Positions 47,231 through 55,615 of a stretch of DNA of 64,000 nt are shown in pieces. The notes beneath the pieces were generated by a model. It did no database searches, had not been told where the DNA came from, and was given only the letters and a program-made list of their open reading frames with translations. Made by a program: the position numbers and the translations under genes. Every line of letters starts with the position of its first letter. Position 1 is the first letter of the stretch. This DNA comes from an uncultured Carboxylicivirga sp. (GTDB taxonomy: Bacteria; Bacteroidota; Bacteroidia; Bacteroidales; Marinilabiliaceae), in the NCBI RefSeq assembly GCF_963674565.1, contig NZ_OY771430.1, positions 2,542,001 through 2,606,000 of the forward strand. Reading direction: 5' to 3'.

Positions 47231-48226
47231 TCATTTAAAATCCTGAATACCTTTAGGATTTATCTTTTTGATGTTATGCTGATCATCGAATTTTAAACTG
47301 TCGATACATAGTTGGCGCAACACATATTCTTCACCTTGAGGAAATATGCGATGATACAAGACATAATCCTGACCACCTTCAGTAAATATTGTATGATGTC
47401 CGGGCCCAACAGTTGTACTATCTGCTGTAGTTGTCAGCAATGGACTATTGACTCCTACTGTAAATGGTCCCATTGGAGAATCGCCCACTGCATAACCAAT
47501 CTTATACGTATCATCAATGGCTTTACCATCTGAGAACATCAGATAATATTTACCAAAACGTTTAATCATATGAGGAGCTTCAAAATAATGTGGTGGTGTT
47601 ACATCAACAGGTTCATCTGCAAACGAAATCATATCTTCATTCAGTTTTGCTGCCATGCAAATACCATTTACCCAATTAAAACCAGAACCCCAATATAAAT
47701 AAGCTTGACCGTCATCATCCAGAAAACAATCAGCATCGATATTATGAACCTGCGGATAATCACCTGCTGCTATTAAAGGTGTATTATCTTCTTTTCCGTT
47801 TTTCCATGGACCTAATGGACTCTCTCCAACTCCAACCCAAACTTCACTACCAACCGACACATACATGTAATACTTACCATTGGCAGCTTTTCGCACGGCA
47901 GGAGCCCATACCATTGAATTATTTGAACTCTCGCTTGTACAGGCATCTTTGGTTGGCCAGTTTAAATGATGGCGTGTAAAAGTTTTAAAATCATTGGTTG
48001 AAAAAACGGCTAATTCCTCGCCTCCCCATGGATCAATGGTTGAATAGATATAAAAAGTATCGGCTTCTTTTACAATACAAGGATCAGCGAAATAACCTTC
48101 CATGATTGGATTGACAATAACATTCTTTTCCTCCGATGCTGATTGCTTTTTGGGAGAACTACATGCTGATATCAATACTAAAAACAAAATATATTTCAGA
48201 TTTCTTTTCATACTAATGATTTCCAT
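47231..48226 (-). CDS. GH43-family glycosidase lipoprotein
   Basis: 331 aa. The probable start is Met6 (48211), giving lipobox ISAC with Cys22. A single five-bladed GH43 propeller with all three carboxylates: D48 as base (YFADPCIV), D164 (NIDADCFLDDDG) as modulator and E216 (HYFEAPHM) as acid. 'GPGHHTIF' supplies the usual metal-site His. No accessory domain. Family members act on beta-xylosides, alpha-arabinosides or galactosides. It sits between the two GH92 genes (21 nt after the upstream one) in the HTCS-controlled PUL, so it should remove a non-mannose decoration from the same glycan. The linkage cannot be read. Confidence 0.92.
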   Translation of the reverse strand: MEIISMKRNLKYILFLVLISACSSPKKQSASEEKNVIVNPIMEGYFADPCIVKEADTFYIYSTIDPWGGEELAVFSTNDFKTFTRHHLNWPTKDACTSESSNNSMVWAPAVRKAANGKYYMYVSVGSEVWVGVGESPLGPWKNGKEDNTPLIAAGDYPQVHNIDADCFLDDDGQAYLYWGSGFNWVNGICMAAKLNEDMISFADEPVDVTPPHYFEAPHMIKRFGKYYLMFSDGKAIDDTYKIGYAVGDSPMGPFTVGVNSPLLTTTADSTTVGPGHHTIFTEGGQDYVLYHRIFPQGEEYVLRQLCIDSLKFDDQHNIKKINPKGIQDFK

Positions 48227-48247
48227 ATATTTATTCGATCTTGTTGA

Positions 48248-50575
48248 TTATTCTTTATGGGGTTGATCACTCATCTCAAGATGAAGAGTTCCACCCTTTA
48301 CCAGCTCACTCTGAAGAATTGACCAGTTCATCAACTTTGTTCCCTTCCAGCTTGCTTTGCTGATGTAAACATTTTGAACTGAATTATTACTGGTTTCAAT
48401 TATCAATTCCTTTCCCAGATAATATTTCTGATTGAGTTGAATAGTAACCTTATCAAAAATGGGTGATCCTAATTCAAGTTGCGGATCCATTGAACACCCA
48501 CCTTTCATCGAAAAAAGGCCCATTTTCATTAATACCGCTAATGATCCCATTAATCCCTGATCTTCATCACCATTATATCCTCGTTCGGTTGATAAGCCTT
48601 CATAAACGGTTTCGACCACTTTGCGCGACCAATATTGTGTTAACCATGGCTGCTCGAGATAATTAAAAATAAATGCTGATTGAATGGATGGCTGATTCCC
48701 ATAATTAATGTGTATTCGGCTATATTCTGGATGGGCTTCTCTATCGTGTGAAGTACCAGCCGTAAATCCCATTTTCTCAGCTTCAATAAAGGATTGATTT
48801 AATTTTTCTGCTGCCTTCTCATTACCTTCCATCAAATGAGCCAGTCCATTTAAATCATGCGGAACATACCAGGTAACCTGAGCTGCATTGGCTTCAATAA
48901 AACCGTTTTCCAACTGATATGGATCAAAGTCGGACTTCCATAGTCCTTGTTTATCTTTAGGTCTCATCCACCCACTGATACTATCATACAAATTCTGATA
49001 GTTTTTACTTCTTTGTATAAAATATTTTTCATCTTCATCATATCCCAGTTTTTTTGCCAACTGAGCTAATGACCAATCCTGATAGGCATATTCAAGAGTC
49101 TGGCTAACACCATCCTGATGAGAACCGTATTCTATATCTGAAAGAGGATAAGGAATATAACCTTCTTGCATATAATACGACAATCCTCCACCCAGATTGG
49201 TAGCGTGTTCGTATCCTGCCTTTTCCATCAAACCACCCATGTGGTTCTTCTTCAAAGCCTCATAAATTGCTTCAAGACTATCTTTCACTATTCCTTTTTG
49301 AATAGCACTAACAATAAATGGTGTTGATGAGGCACCAGTCATAACGTAGGTGTAATTTCCTCCTGAAGGTCCACGGGGAATCAAACCTCCATCTTTGTAA
49401 TACTGTAAAAGTGAATGAGTAAATTCGTCAACCACATCAGGATAAACCAAACCCCAAAGGGTGTTAATGGTCCATTGTGCACCCCAGAACGAATCTGAAT
49501 TATAATGATTAAATTTTGGCTTACCATTCTCATCCAATGGCAACTGACCTATCCTGAATTCGTCTCCGGTATTATCGGGATATGCACCATTTACGTCACT
49601 GATAATGCGACGGCCTTGTAGCGCATGCCATAAATCAGTGTAAAATCTTTTTTGTTGTTCGGTAGTTCCACCTTCTATCTTAATCCGCGAAAGCATTTGA
49701 TTCCATTCAGCAGCTGATTCCTTTACGGTTTGATCGAAATCCCAACCCGGCAATTCAGTCTTCATATTAATCGCTGCATTCTCTGCAGAAGTATACGAGA
49801 CCGCCAGTTTCATTAAAAGTGTTCCACCTTCAATGTTTTTAAACGAAAGTTTATAATTACCGGTCTGTATGTCTTTTTCAATTGTATCAACCGGCAAGCT
49901 AAAATCAGCTATAAAGTAAACCGTACAATCTTTTGGGCGACGAATCGTCGCACTATTGGTTACCTGTCCAATAATTCTTTGTTTATCTGCTTTTGGAATA
50001 ACAAGACCATCTTTCATAAGAGAAGGCCCTAATTCGCCATTCAAATTAAAAAGTATAGAAAGGTTGTTTGTATTTTTTAATTGATAACGATGAAAACCAA
50101 CTCTTTTTGTGGATGTGAGTTCAGCTTCAATATTATATCTTTCAAGGTAAACTTTGTGATATCCGGGTGTTATCTCTTCTTTTTGATGACTGAATGCTGA
50201 AAAGTAATCCTTAAAACCGGCATCACCATTAACCGGCATTACTGATGGACCTGCCAATTGCCAGGCATGAATATGACTAAATCCTTTTACAGTATCCACT
50301 TTATAACGATATCCACTACCCCAGGCCCCTGCAATTTCGCTATCCGGACTCAGATTAACCATCCCGAAAGGCCTTGATGCTGAAGAAAAATAAAACCAGC
50401 GGGAGTTTTCGGTATCGAGAAGTGGATATACCTTATCAATATATTGATTCTCTGGTTTATTATCCACATCAACTATTACACATGCACTCGCAAAAAAGAA
50501 ATAAAACAGAATTCCAATAATCCGGAATGAATAATATTTGTATAAAAAAATCATAAACTCACTTTTCATCAACAA
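48248..50575 (-). CDS. Divergent GH92-family glycosidase lipoprotein
   Basis: 775 aa, lipobox FASAC with Cys32. N-terminal beta-sandwich ('YIDKVYPLLDTENSRW') and alpha/alpha barrel as in GH92. E561 (EANAAQVTWYVPHD) is the acid and D670-E671-D672 (NGDEDQGLMG) the base region. Unlike the other GH92, the WDTYR motif is replaced by 'SFWGAQWTINTLWGLVYPD' (362-380), and the segment after the base is GLMGSLAV rather than the usual QMSAW-like run. These changes lie near the -1 subsite, so the sugar or linkage cleaved may differ from plain alpha-mannose. It begins 152 nt after SusD, beyond a weak terminator-like hairpin. Confidence 0.88.
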   Translation of the reverse strand: MLMKSEFMIFLYKYYSFRIIGILFYFFFASACVIVDVDNKPENQYIDKVYPLLDTENSRWFYFSSASRPFGMVNLSPDSEIAGAWGSGYRYKVDTVKGFSHIHAWQLAGPSVMPVNGDAGFKDYFSAFSHQKEEITPGYHKVYLERYNIEAELTSTKRVGFHRYQLKNTNNLSILFNLNGELGPSLMKDGLVIPKADKQRIIGQVTNSATIRRPKDCTVYFIADFSLPVDTIEKDIQTGNYKLSFKNIEGGTLLMKLAVSYTSAENAAINMKTELPGWDFDQTVKESAAEWNQMLSRIKIEGGTTEQQKRFYTDLWHALQGRRIISDVNGAYPDNTGDEFRIGQLPLDENGKPKFNHYNSDSFWGAQWTINTLWGLVYPDVVDEFTHSLLQYYKDGGLIPRGPSGGNYTYVMTGASSTPFIVSAIQKGIVKDSLEAIYEALKKNHMGGLMEKAGYEHATNLGGGLSYYMQEGYIPYPLSDIEYGSHQDGVSQTLEYAYQDWSLAQLAKKLGYDEDEKYFIQRSKNYQNLYDSISGWMRPKDKQGLWKSDFDPYQLENGFIEANAAQVTWYVPHDLNGLAHLMEGNEKAAEKLNQSFIEAEKMGFTAGTSHDREAHPEYSRIHINYGNQPSIQSAFIFNYLEQPWLTQYWSRKVVETVYEGLSTERGYNGDEDQGLMGSLAVLMKMGLFSMKGGCSMDPQLELGSPIFDKVTIQLNQKYYLGKELIIETSNNSVQNVYISKASWKGTKLMNWSILQSELVKGGTLHLEMSDQPHKE

Positions 50576-50677
50576 TCGCGAATACTGAATTTTATCAGAA
50601 CAAGGTCAATAAATACTGGATCCAGAAACGATACATGATCATTTTTGAATGTAAACAGAAATATCAATGTTAAAATA

Positions 50678-50708
50678 TTTAGGGGATGCAGAAGAAACAC
50701 CCCCTAAA
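50678..50708 (-). terminator. Weak intercistronic hairpin after the SusD gene
   Basis: TTTAGGGG (50678-50685) pairs with CCCCTAAA (50701-50708). On the minus strand it is followed by a short AU-rich run (TATTTTAA), not a clean U-tract. It lies between SusD and the first GH92 and may attenuate downstream expression. Confidence 0.5.
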
Positions 50709-50727
50709 TTTGAATACATTCTATATT

Positions 50728-52350
50728 TTAATATCCGTTGTTTTGAGACCAGTTGGTATTTTCATTTAGTACACCTGTTGGAACAGGGAAAATACGCTTG
50801 GTATAATCAGTTTTAGCACCTGGATTGATTGTATGTTTATAACCCCAATCATCTTCAAAGTTACCAAATCGAATCAAGTCATTTCTACGCCAGTTCTCAT
50901 CAAAAAACTCACGGCCACGTTCATCTAACAGTTCTCCTAAAGAAGGATCTGAACTAATAGTTGGAGCATTAACATATGAACGTATCTGATTGAATAATCC
51001 CATTGGTGTATCTCCTTTAGTTGCAGTAGCCCCGCGAAGTATTGCCTCACATTTGGTTAATAAGATATCAGCATAACGGAAGATAGGTACATCATTATCC
51101 TGACAACGGCTATACAATCCATAATCTGTTGGATCCATAATAAACTTATTAAATCGATATCCTTGTGACCAACCTGAAACAGTATTACCAACATTCAGAT
51201 TCTCATCCACAGTAGATAAGGCAACATCTTTAGTTAAAACCACCTGTTCACCTTTATATTCAAAAGGAGTTGTTGATTTTTGATAAGTTGATGGATCGTA
51301 TTGATTCAAAGCCCCACTAAATAATGCTTCATTACGACGGTCACCTGATAAGCTAAACAAATCAGCAAACTCTGGATTGACCGCAAAATTACCTGCAGCT
51401 GACTTACCCAATACCATTCCATATAGTCCAGGACCACCATTTCCATCAGTATCACCCTTACGCCAAGTACGAAAACGTCCATAGGTCAATCCATCCTTAT
51501 TAACCGCTGTATAAGGCATAGCATAGATAAAATCTTTTATATGAGAGCCATTGGTAGGATAAAATTTCTCCAGATAGTCGTCGCTAAGATCAAACAGACC
51601 TGATTCAATTATATTATCACAAACAGCCACACAATCATCTAACTTTTCATTAGTTGCTGTTGCCGACCAGCCTGAACTTGTAACATCACTGGTATAAACA
51701 TTCCAGTTGATATATAATTTAGCCAGAAGTGCTTCAACCATCCATCGGGTAGGTTTACCATACGTCGCAGCATTCACTTCAGATGACACATTATCTCTTA
51801 CAGCTAGTAATTCTGATTCAATCCATTCTGCAACCTCAGCGCGAGGACTTCGTTCCAAAGCTTCATCTGCCTCAAGTGCATGATCAAGAATCGGCACATC
51901 GCCATAACTATCCATCAATATAAAATGATAAAATGCTCGTATAGCTCTTATCGGAGCTGTAACAGGCTCCTCTTCACCTCCAAAATCAACTATAACCTGA
52001 TTACACTTTGTGATACCACTTGATAAATCACCCCAATAGCCCATACATGCATCATCAGCCATGAAGTTATGTAAGCTTGGATGTGAATAATTACCAGAGT
52101 CATAGTAATCGCCATCATAACTTACCCCCATACATTCATCAGAAGAAAAGGTCATTGCTTCATTATATCTCCGTCCCAAAACACCTCGAAAAGCATAATA
52201 AACATCTGATGCTTTCGCTTCAACGGCAATTTCTGAATCAGGATATGATGTATATTGAGATTTTACATCAACATCCAAATCTGTACAACCACCTGCAGCA
52301 ATTGCTACCAATGCAGCTGACATAAATAGTTTCATATATGTTTTTTTCAT
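50728..52350 (-). CDS. SusD/RagB-family outer-membrane lipoprotein of the HTCS-linked PUL
   Basis: 540 aa, lipobox AAGGC with Cys22 followed by TDLDVDV. The SusD-like N-terminal helices include 'APIRAIRAFYHFILMDSYGD' and 'VPILDHALEADEALERSPR'. The C-terminal part has 'PIFRYADILLTKCEAILRG' and 'ELLDERGREFFDENWRRNDL'. It begins 12 nt after the SusC stop and is surely co-transcribed. It is the lid and glycan-binding partner of the SusC at 52363-55359. Downstream genes (GH92, GH43, GH92, GH89) suggest an alpha-mannose/GlcNAc glycan. Confidence 0.95.
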   Translation of the reverse strand: MKKTYMKLFMSAALVAIAAGGCTDLDVDVKSQYTSYPDSEIAVEAKASDVYYAFRGVLGRRYNEAMTFSSDECMGVSYDGDYYDSGNYSHPSLHNFMADDACMGYWGDLSSGITKCNQVIVDFGGEEEPVTAPIRAIRAFYHFILMDSYGDVPILDHALEADEALERSPRAEVAEWIESELLAVRDNVSSEVNAATYGKPTRWMVEALLAKLYINWNVYTSDVTSSGWSATATNEKLDDCVAVCDNIIESGLFDLSDDYLEKFYPTNGSHIKDFIYAMPYTAVNKDGLTYGRFRTWRKGDTDGNGGPGLYGMVLGKSAAGNFAVNPEFADLFSLSGDRRNEALFSGALNQYDPSTYQKSTTPFEYKGEQVVLTKDVALSTVDENLNVGNTVSGWSQGYRFNKFIMDPTDYGLYSRCQDNDVPIFRYADILLTKCEAILRGATATKGDTPMGLFNQIRSYVNAPTISSDPSLGELLDERGREFFDENWRRNDLIRFGNFEDDWGYKHTINPGAKTDYTKRIFPVPTGVLNENTNWSQNNGY

Positions 52351-52362
52351 AGGATATTAATA

Positions 52363-55359
52363 TTAAAAGTTTACATTAAGACCCAGCATAATTGTTCGGG
52401 TACGTGGATAAAAATATTCGCGACTATCAATTCCTGGGGTAAGCCCACCTAGAGAAATTTCTGGATCAAGACCTTTATAGCCAGAAATAGTAAATACGTT
52501 ATTACATGTAGCGTAAACATTTAAACCGTTAATGTAATTGCCTATCTTACCAAAGTTATAATTCAATGAAAGGGTTGACAAGCGCAGATAGTTACCTTTT
52601 TCAAGATATCTGTCAGATGGAGCTTGTGCATTCACATCAGTAAATTTCTGCTCTGTTGCTACTTCATTTAGTACATTCTTACCTGTAGAAACCAAAGCAA
52701 CATAATTGTATTGAGCGCGGGTTGAATTCAATATCTGATTACCTGAAACTCCTTGTAAGAAAGCAGTTAGAGTCCAGTTTTTAAACTTCAGGGTATTATT
52801 CCATCCATAAACCAGTTTTGGTTGAGCGCTACCAACTTTTGTACGATCTGATTCCTGTGGACTGGTAGTCAACTCACCTGTTCGTTCTCCGGTTTCAGCA
52901 TCGTGTACATAAAACTGTGACACACCATTTTCGTTGTATCCTGCCCACTCCCACATATAAAATGTACCTATTGCTTCACCTTCCATGATACGCTGTACAT
53001 TAGCTGTTGCAAAGCCACCAATATTAGGATTACCAGCATTAATATAATCAACTGAGTAAGTTTGATTGGATAGGCTTATAACCTCATTTTTATTATGTGA
53101 TAGATTGATTGTTGATTCCCAACGTAACTTATCTGTCTGAACAGGAATGATATTCAGTGAAAATTCTATCCCCTTATTGCTGATTTCACCAACATTTGCA
53201 AGCATACTTCCATATGGATAACGGTTGGTTGATACTGCATAACTATAAATCAGATCATCTGTTTGTTTGTTGTAATATTCAATTGTACCCGTTAATCGAT
53301 TTTTAAGGAATCCCAGATCCATACCTATATTAAACATACTTGTACGTTCCCATTTTAAATCAGGATTTGCATTGCTCGTTGCGGCAAGAGTTCTGTAATC
53401 AGAAGTGTTTCCATTTTGATCGGTATAACTAAACCAGCCAGAAGCACCATACGTTTGAATGGCTGTGAAAGCATTAAAACCTAATGAGTTTCCACTAACA
53501 CCATAGCCAACTCTGAATTTAAGATCGTCAAATAAATTTAAGTTTTTAATAAAGCCTTCTTCGCTCATACGCCATGAAGCTGATAAAGAAGGGAAGGTGG
53601 CCCATCTGTTGTTTTCACCGAAAGCTGAACTTCCATCACGACGTACAGTTGCCTGAAACAGGTATTTACTATTATAACTATAGTTTAAACGACCGTAAAA
53701 AGAGATCATTCGTAAGGTAGAAAGCGTATAGCCACTATTAATTCCAGTGATATCCATGCTATTGGCATACCCTAAATTATAGTACTCTAACGAATCATCA
53801 TAAAAATTATAAACAGTAAGTCCAAAACCATCATTATTATCGTTTTGCTCCCACGAATAACCTGCCATTAATCCAATCTTATGCACATCTTTAAACGTTT
53901 TATCATAGTTTAAATATGTTTCAAATACGGTTCGCTTATTTTCCACTGATGTGCGGCTAGCCTGTCCATTCTGAGATGAATAAATCTGTGATGCAGCCGT
54001 ATTATAATTACTGTAAATGTATTGCTCGTTCTGGTATGAAAGAGACAGGTTATAAACCAAACCATCAATAAGTTCTAATGAAGCTTTAGTGATTCCCTGC
54101 AATCTTTTACTCTCAGTATTATACCTGTCCTCATAAATCATCGACATTGGATTGTAATTCTGCGAGATACCTGAACTCTGGAACCATGTACCATCTTCAT
54201 TTCTTACCGGTGATAACGGAGAATAATAATTCATGGCATCAAGCACACTTGTACCCTGATCTCCCATTGGAACATTTTGATTATTGGTAATACTACCATT
54301 AAGTCCAAACGAAAGAGTTAAATGGTCTTCAAGTGTTGTTGTTTGTAAAAAAGAACGAGCCACAATACGATCTTTTTCAGTGTTCTTGACAACACCTTGA
54401 TTGTTCAGGTAGTTAATACTGGCATTGTAACTGGTTTTTTCATTACCTCCATTAATTGAAAGATTATGATTATGACTAACACCAGTGCGTTGAACTTCTT
54501 TCTGCCAATCTGTGTCGCCTCCATCATCATTAGGTAAGGTAACTCCATTGGCTGATGCATACGCACGAAGTTCGGTTGCTGACATCATATCCAAATTCTT
54601 TAATACATTGTCGAATGCAACGTAAGTACTATAGTTTACATTTGCTTTTCCATCATTATTACCTTTTTTGGTGGTAACAATTATAACTCCGTTAGCAGCC
54701 TTTGAACCATAAATAGCCGTTGCCGAAGCATCGCGCAGTACATCAATACTTTCGATATCTTCTGGTGCAATCAATGATAATGACATTCCCGGCACCCCAT
54801 CAATTACATAATATGGCTCTTGCGCTTCGCCTGAACGCAAAGTGGAAGCTCCTCGTAAAGTAATTGATGAACTTCCATTTGGATCAGAAGTTTGAGTGAT
54901 GGTTAAACCGGCTACTTTTCCCTGTAACATTTGAGAAGGATCGGAAAATACTCCAACATTCATATCCTTTGCCTGAACAGTGGTAATTGAACTGGTAACA
55001 TCTTTTCTTGTCATCTTACCATAACCAATTGCAACAACCTCATCCAAACCTATCACACTGGGCTGAAGTTGAACATTATATGAAGTGGTAGACCCTTCAA
55101 TATATATTTCTTTGGTATCAAATCCTACAAATGAAAAAACCAATACTTTGGCATTGGTCGATACATTTATAAAAAAGCGGCCATCAATATCTGTAATGGT
55201 ACCATTAGTAGTTCCTTTTTCAACTACAGAAACACCAGGAATTGTAGCTCCTGTATCATCTGTTACAACACCCGACAACTTCAAATCTTGTGCCCGGGCA
55301 TTTAATGTAAAGCCTATTAATAAGGCTAACATCATTAATTTAAGATTGATTTTTTTCAT
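52363..55359 (-). CDS. SusC/RagA-family TonB-dependent transporter of the HTCS-linked PUL
   Basis: 998 aa, signal peptide to ARAQ24. Carboxypeptidase-regulatory-like domain (about 25-105, 'GVVTDDTGATIPGVSVVEKG'), a TonB-box-like 'DEVVAIGYG', plug with 'DVLRDASATAIYGSKAANGV', and the barrel ending 'IMLGLNVNF'. It has no STN domain, consistent with control by the HTCS in the same operon rather than by an ECF sigma factor. It is the first gene of a block that runs to 35933. The promoter box lies 33 bp upstream and a direct repeat just beyond that. Confidence 0.96.
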   Translation of the reverse strand: MKKINLKLMMLALLIGFTLNARAQDLKLSGVVTDDTGATIPGVSVVEKGTTNGTITDIDGRFFINVSTNAKVLVFSFVGFDTKEIYIEGSTTSYNVQLQPSVIGLDEVVAIGYGKMTRKDVTSSITTVQAKDMNVGVFSDPSQMLQGKVAGLTITQTSDPNGSSSITLRGASTLRSGEAQEPYYVIDGVPGMSLSLIAPEDIESIDVLRDASATAIYGSKAANGVIIVTTKKGNNDGKANVNYSTYVAFDNVLKNLDMMSATELRAYASANGVTLPNDDGGDTDWQKEVQRTGVSHNHNLSINGGNEKTSYNASINYLNNQGVVKNTEKDRIVARSFLQTTTLEDHLTLSFGLNGSITNNQNVPMGDQGTSVLDAMNYYSPLSPVRNEDGTWFQSSGISQNYNPMSMIYEDRYNTESKRLQGITKASLELIDGLVYNLSLSYQNEQYIYSNYNTAASQIYSSQNGQASRTSVENKRTVFETYLNYDKTFKDVHKIGLMAGYSWEQNDNNDGFGLTVYNFYDDSLEYYNLGYANSMDITGINSGYTLSTLRMISFYGRLNYSYNSKYLFQATVRRDGSSAFGENNRWATFPSLSASWRMSEEGFIKNLNLFDDLKFRVGYGVSGNSLGFNAFTAIQTYGASGWFSYTDQNGNTSDYRTLAATSNANPDLKWERTSMFNIGMDLGFLKNRLTGTIEYYNKQTDDLIYSYAVSTNRYPYGSMLANVGEISNKGIEFSLNIIPVQTDKLRWESTINLSHNKNEVISLSNQTYSVDYINAGNPNIGGFATANVQRIMEGEAIGTFYMWEWAGYNENGVSQFYVHDAETGERTGELTTSPQESDRTKVGSAQPKLVYGWNNTLKFKNWTLTAFLQGVSGNQILNSTRAQYNYVALVSTGKNVLNEVATEQKFTDVNAQAPSDRYLEKGNYLRLSTLSLNYNFGKIGNYINGLNVYATCNNVFTISGYKGLDPEISLGGLTPGIDSREYFYPRTRTIMLGLNVNF

Positions 55360-55391
55360 CGATTTTACTTTTCATTAATAAACCTTTGTTT

Positions 55392-55399
55392 CAAAAGTA
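55392..55399 (-). promoter_or_regulatory. -7 promoter box for the long HTCS-linked PUL
   Basis: The minus strand reads TACTTTTG, an exact TAnnTTTG match, about 33 bp upstream of the SusC ATG. No -33 TTTG is found at the expected distance, which fits an activator-dependent promoter. The direct repeat at 55420-55457 begins about 20 bp further upstream. Confidence 0.6.
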
Positions 55400-55419
55400 A
55401 ATCGATATAATTCGGAAGG

Positions 55420-55457
55420 CCTAGATAATTCATTCAAACACCTAGACAATTCAATCA
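55420..55457. repeat. Two direct repeats with 21-bp phasing: candidate HTCS/AraC-type operator
   Basis: CCTAGATAATTCATTCA (55420-55436) and CCTAGACAATTCAATCA (55441-55457) match at 15 of 17 positions and are spaced 21 bp start to start, two helical turns. This is the geometry AraC-family dimers use. The repeat ends about 20 bp upstream of the -7 box of the SusC gene, where a -33 element is missing. The regulator proposed is the HTCS at 37388-41416, whose AraC-type HTH is in the same operon (inference). Confidence 0.6.
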
Positions 55458-55615
55458 GGCTATGTAAATAGCTTTAAAACAAGATGTTTAAAATTGTTAA
55501 TTTTATAATTCCCTCTGTAGATTTAATCCCGCATAAACCCAAATTGCATTAAATATTATTAACATTTTTATCTGAAAATATCTTAAAAATGGAAGATCAA
55601 TGACAGATAATGGTT

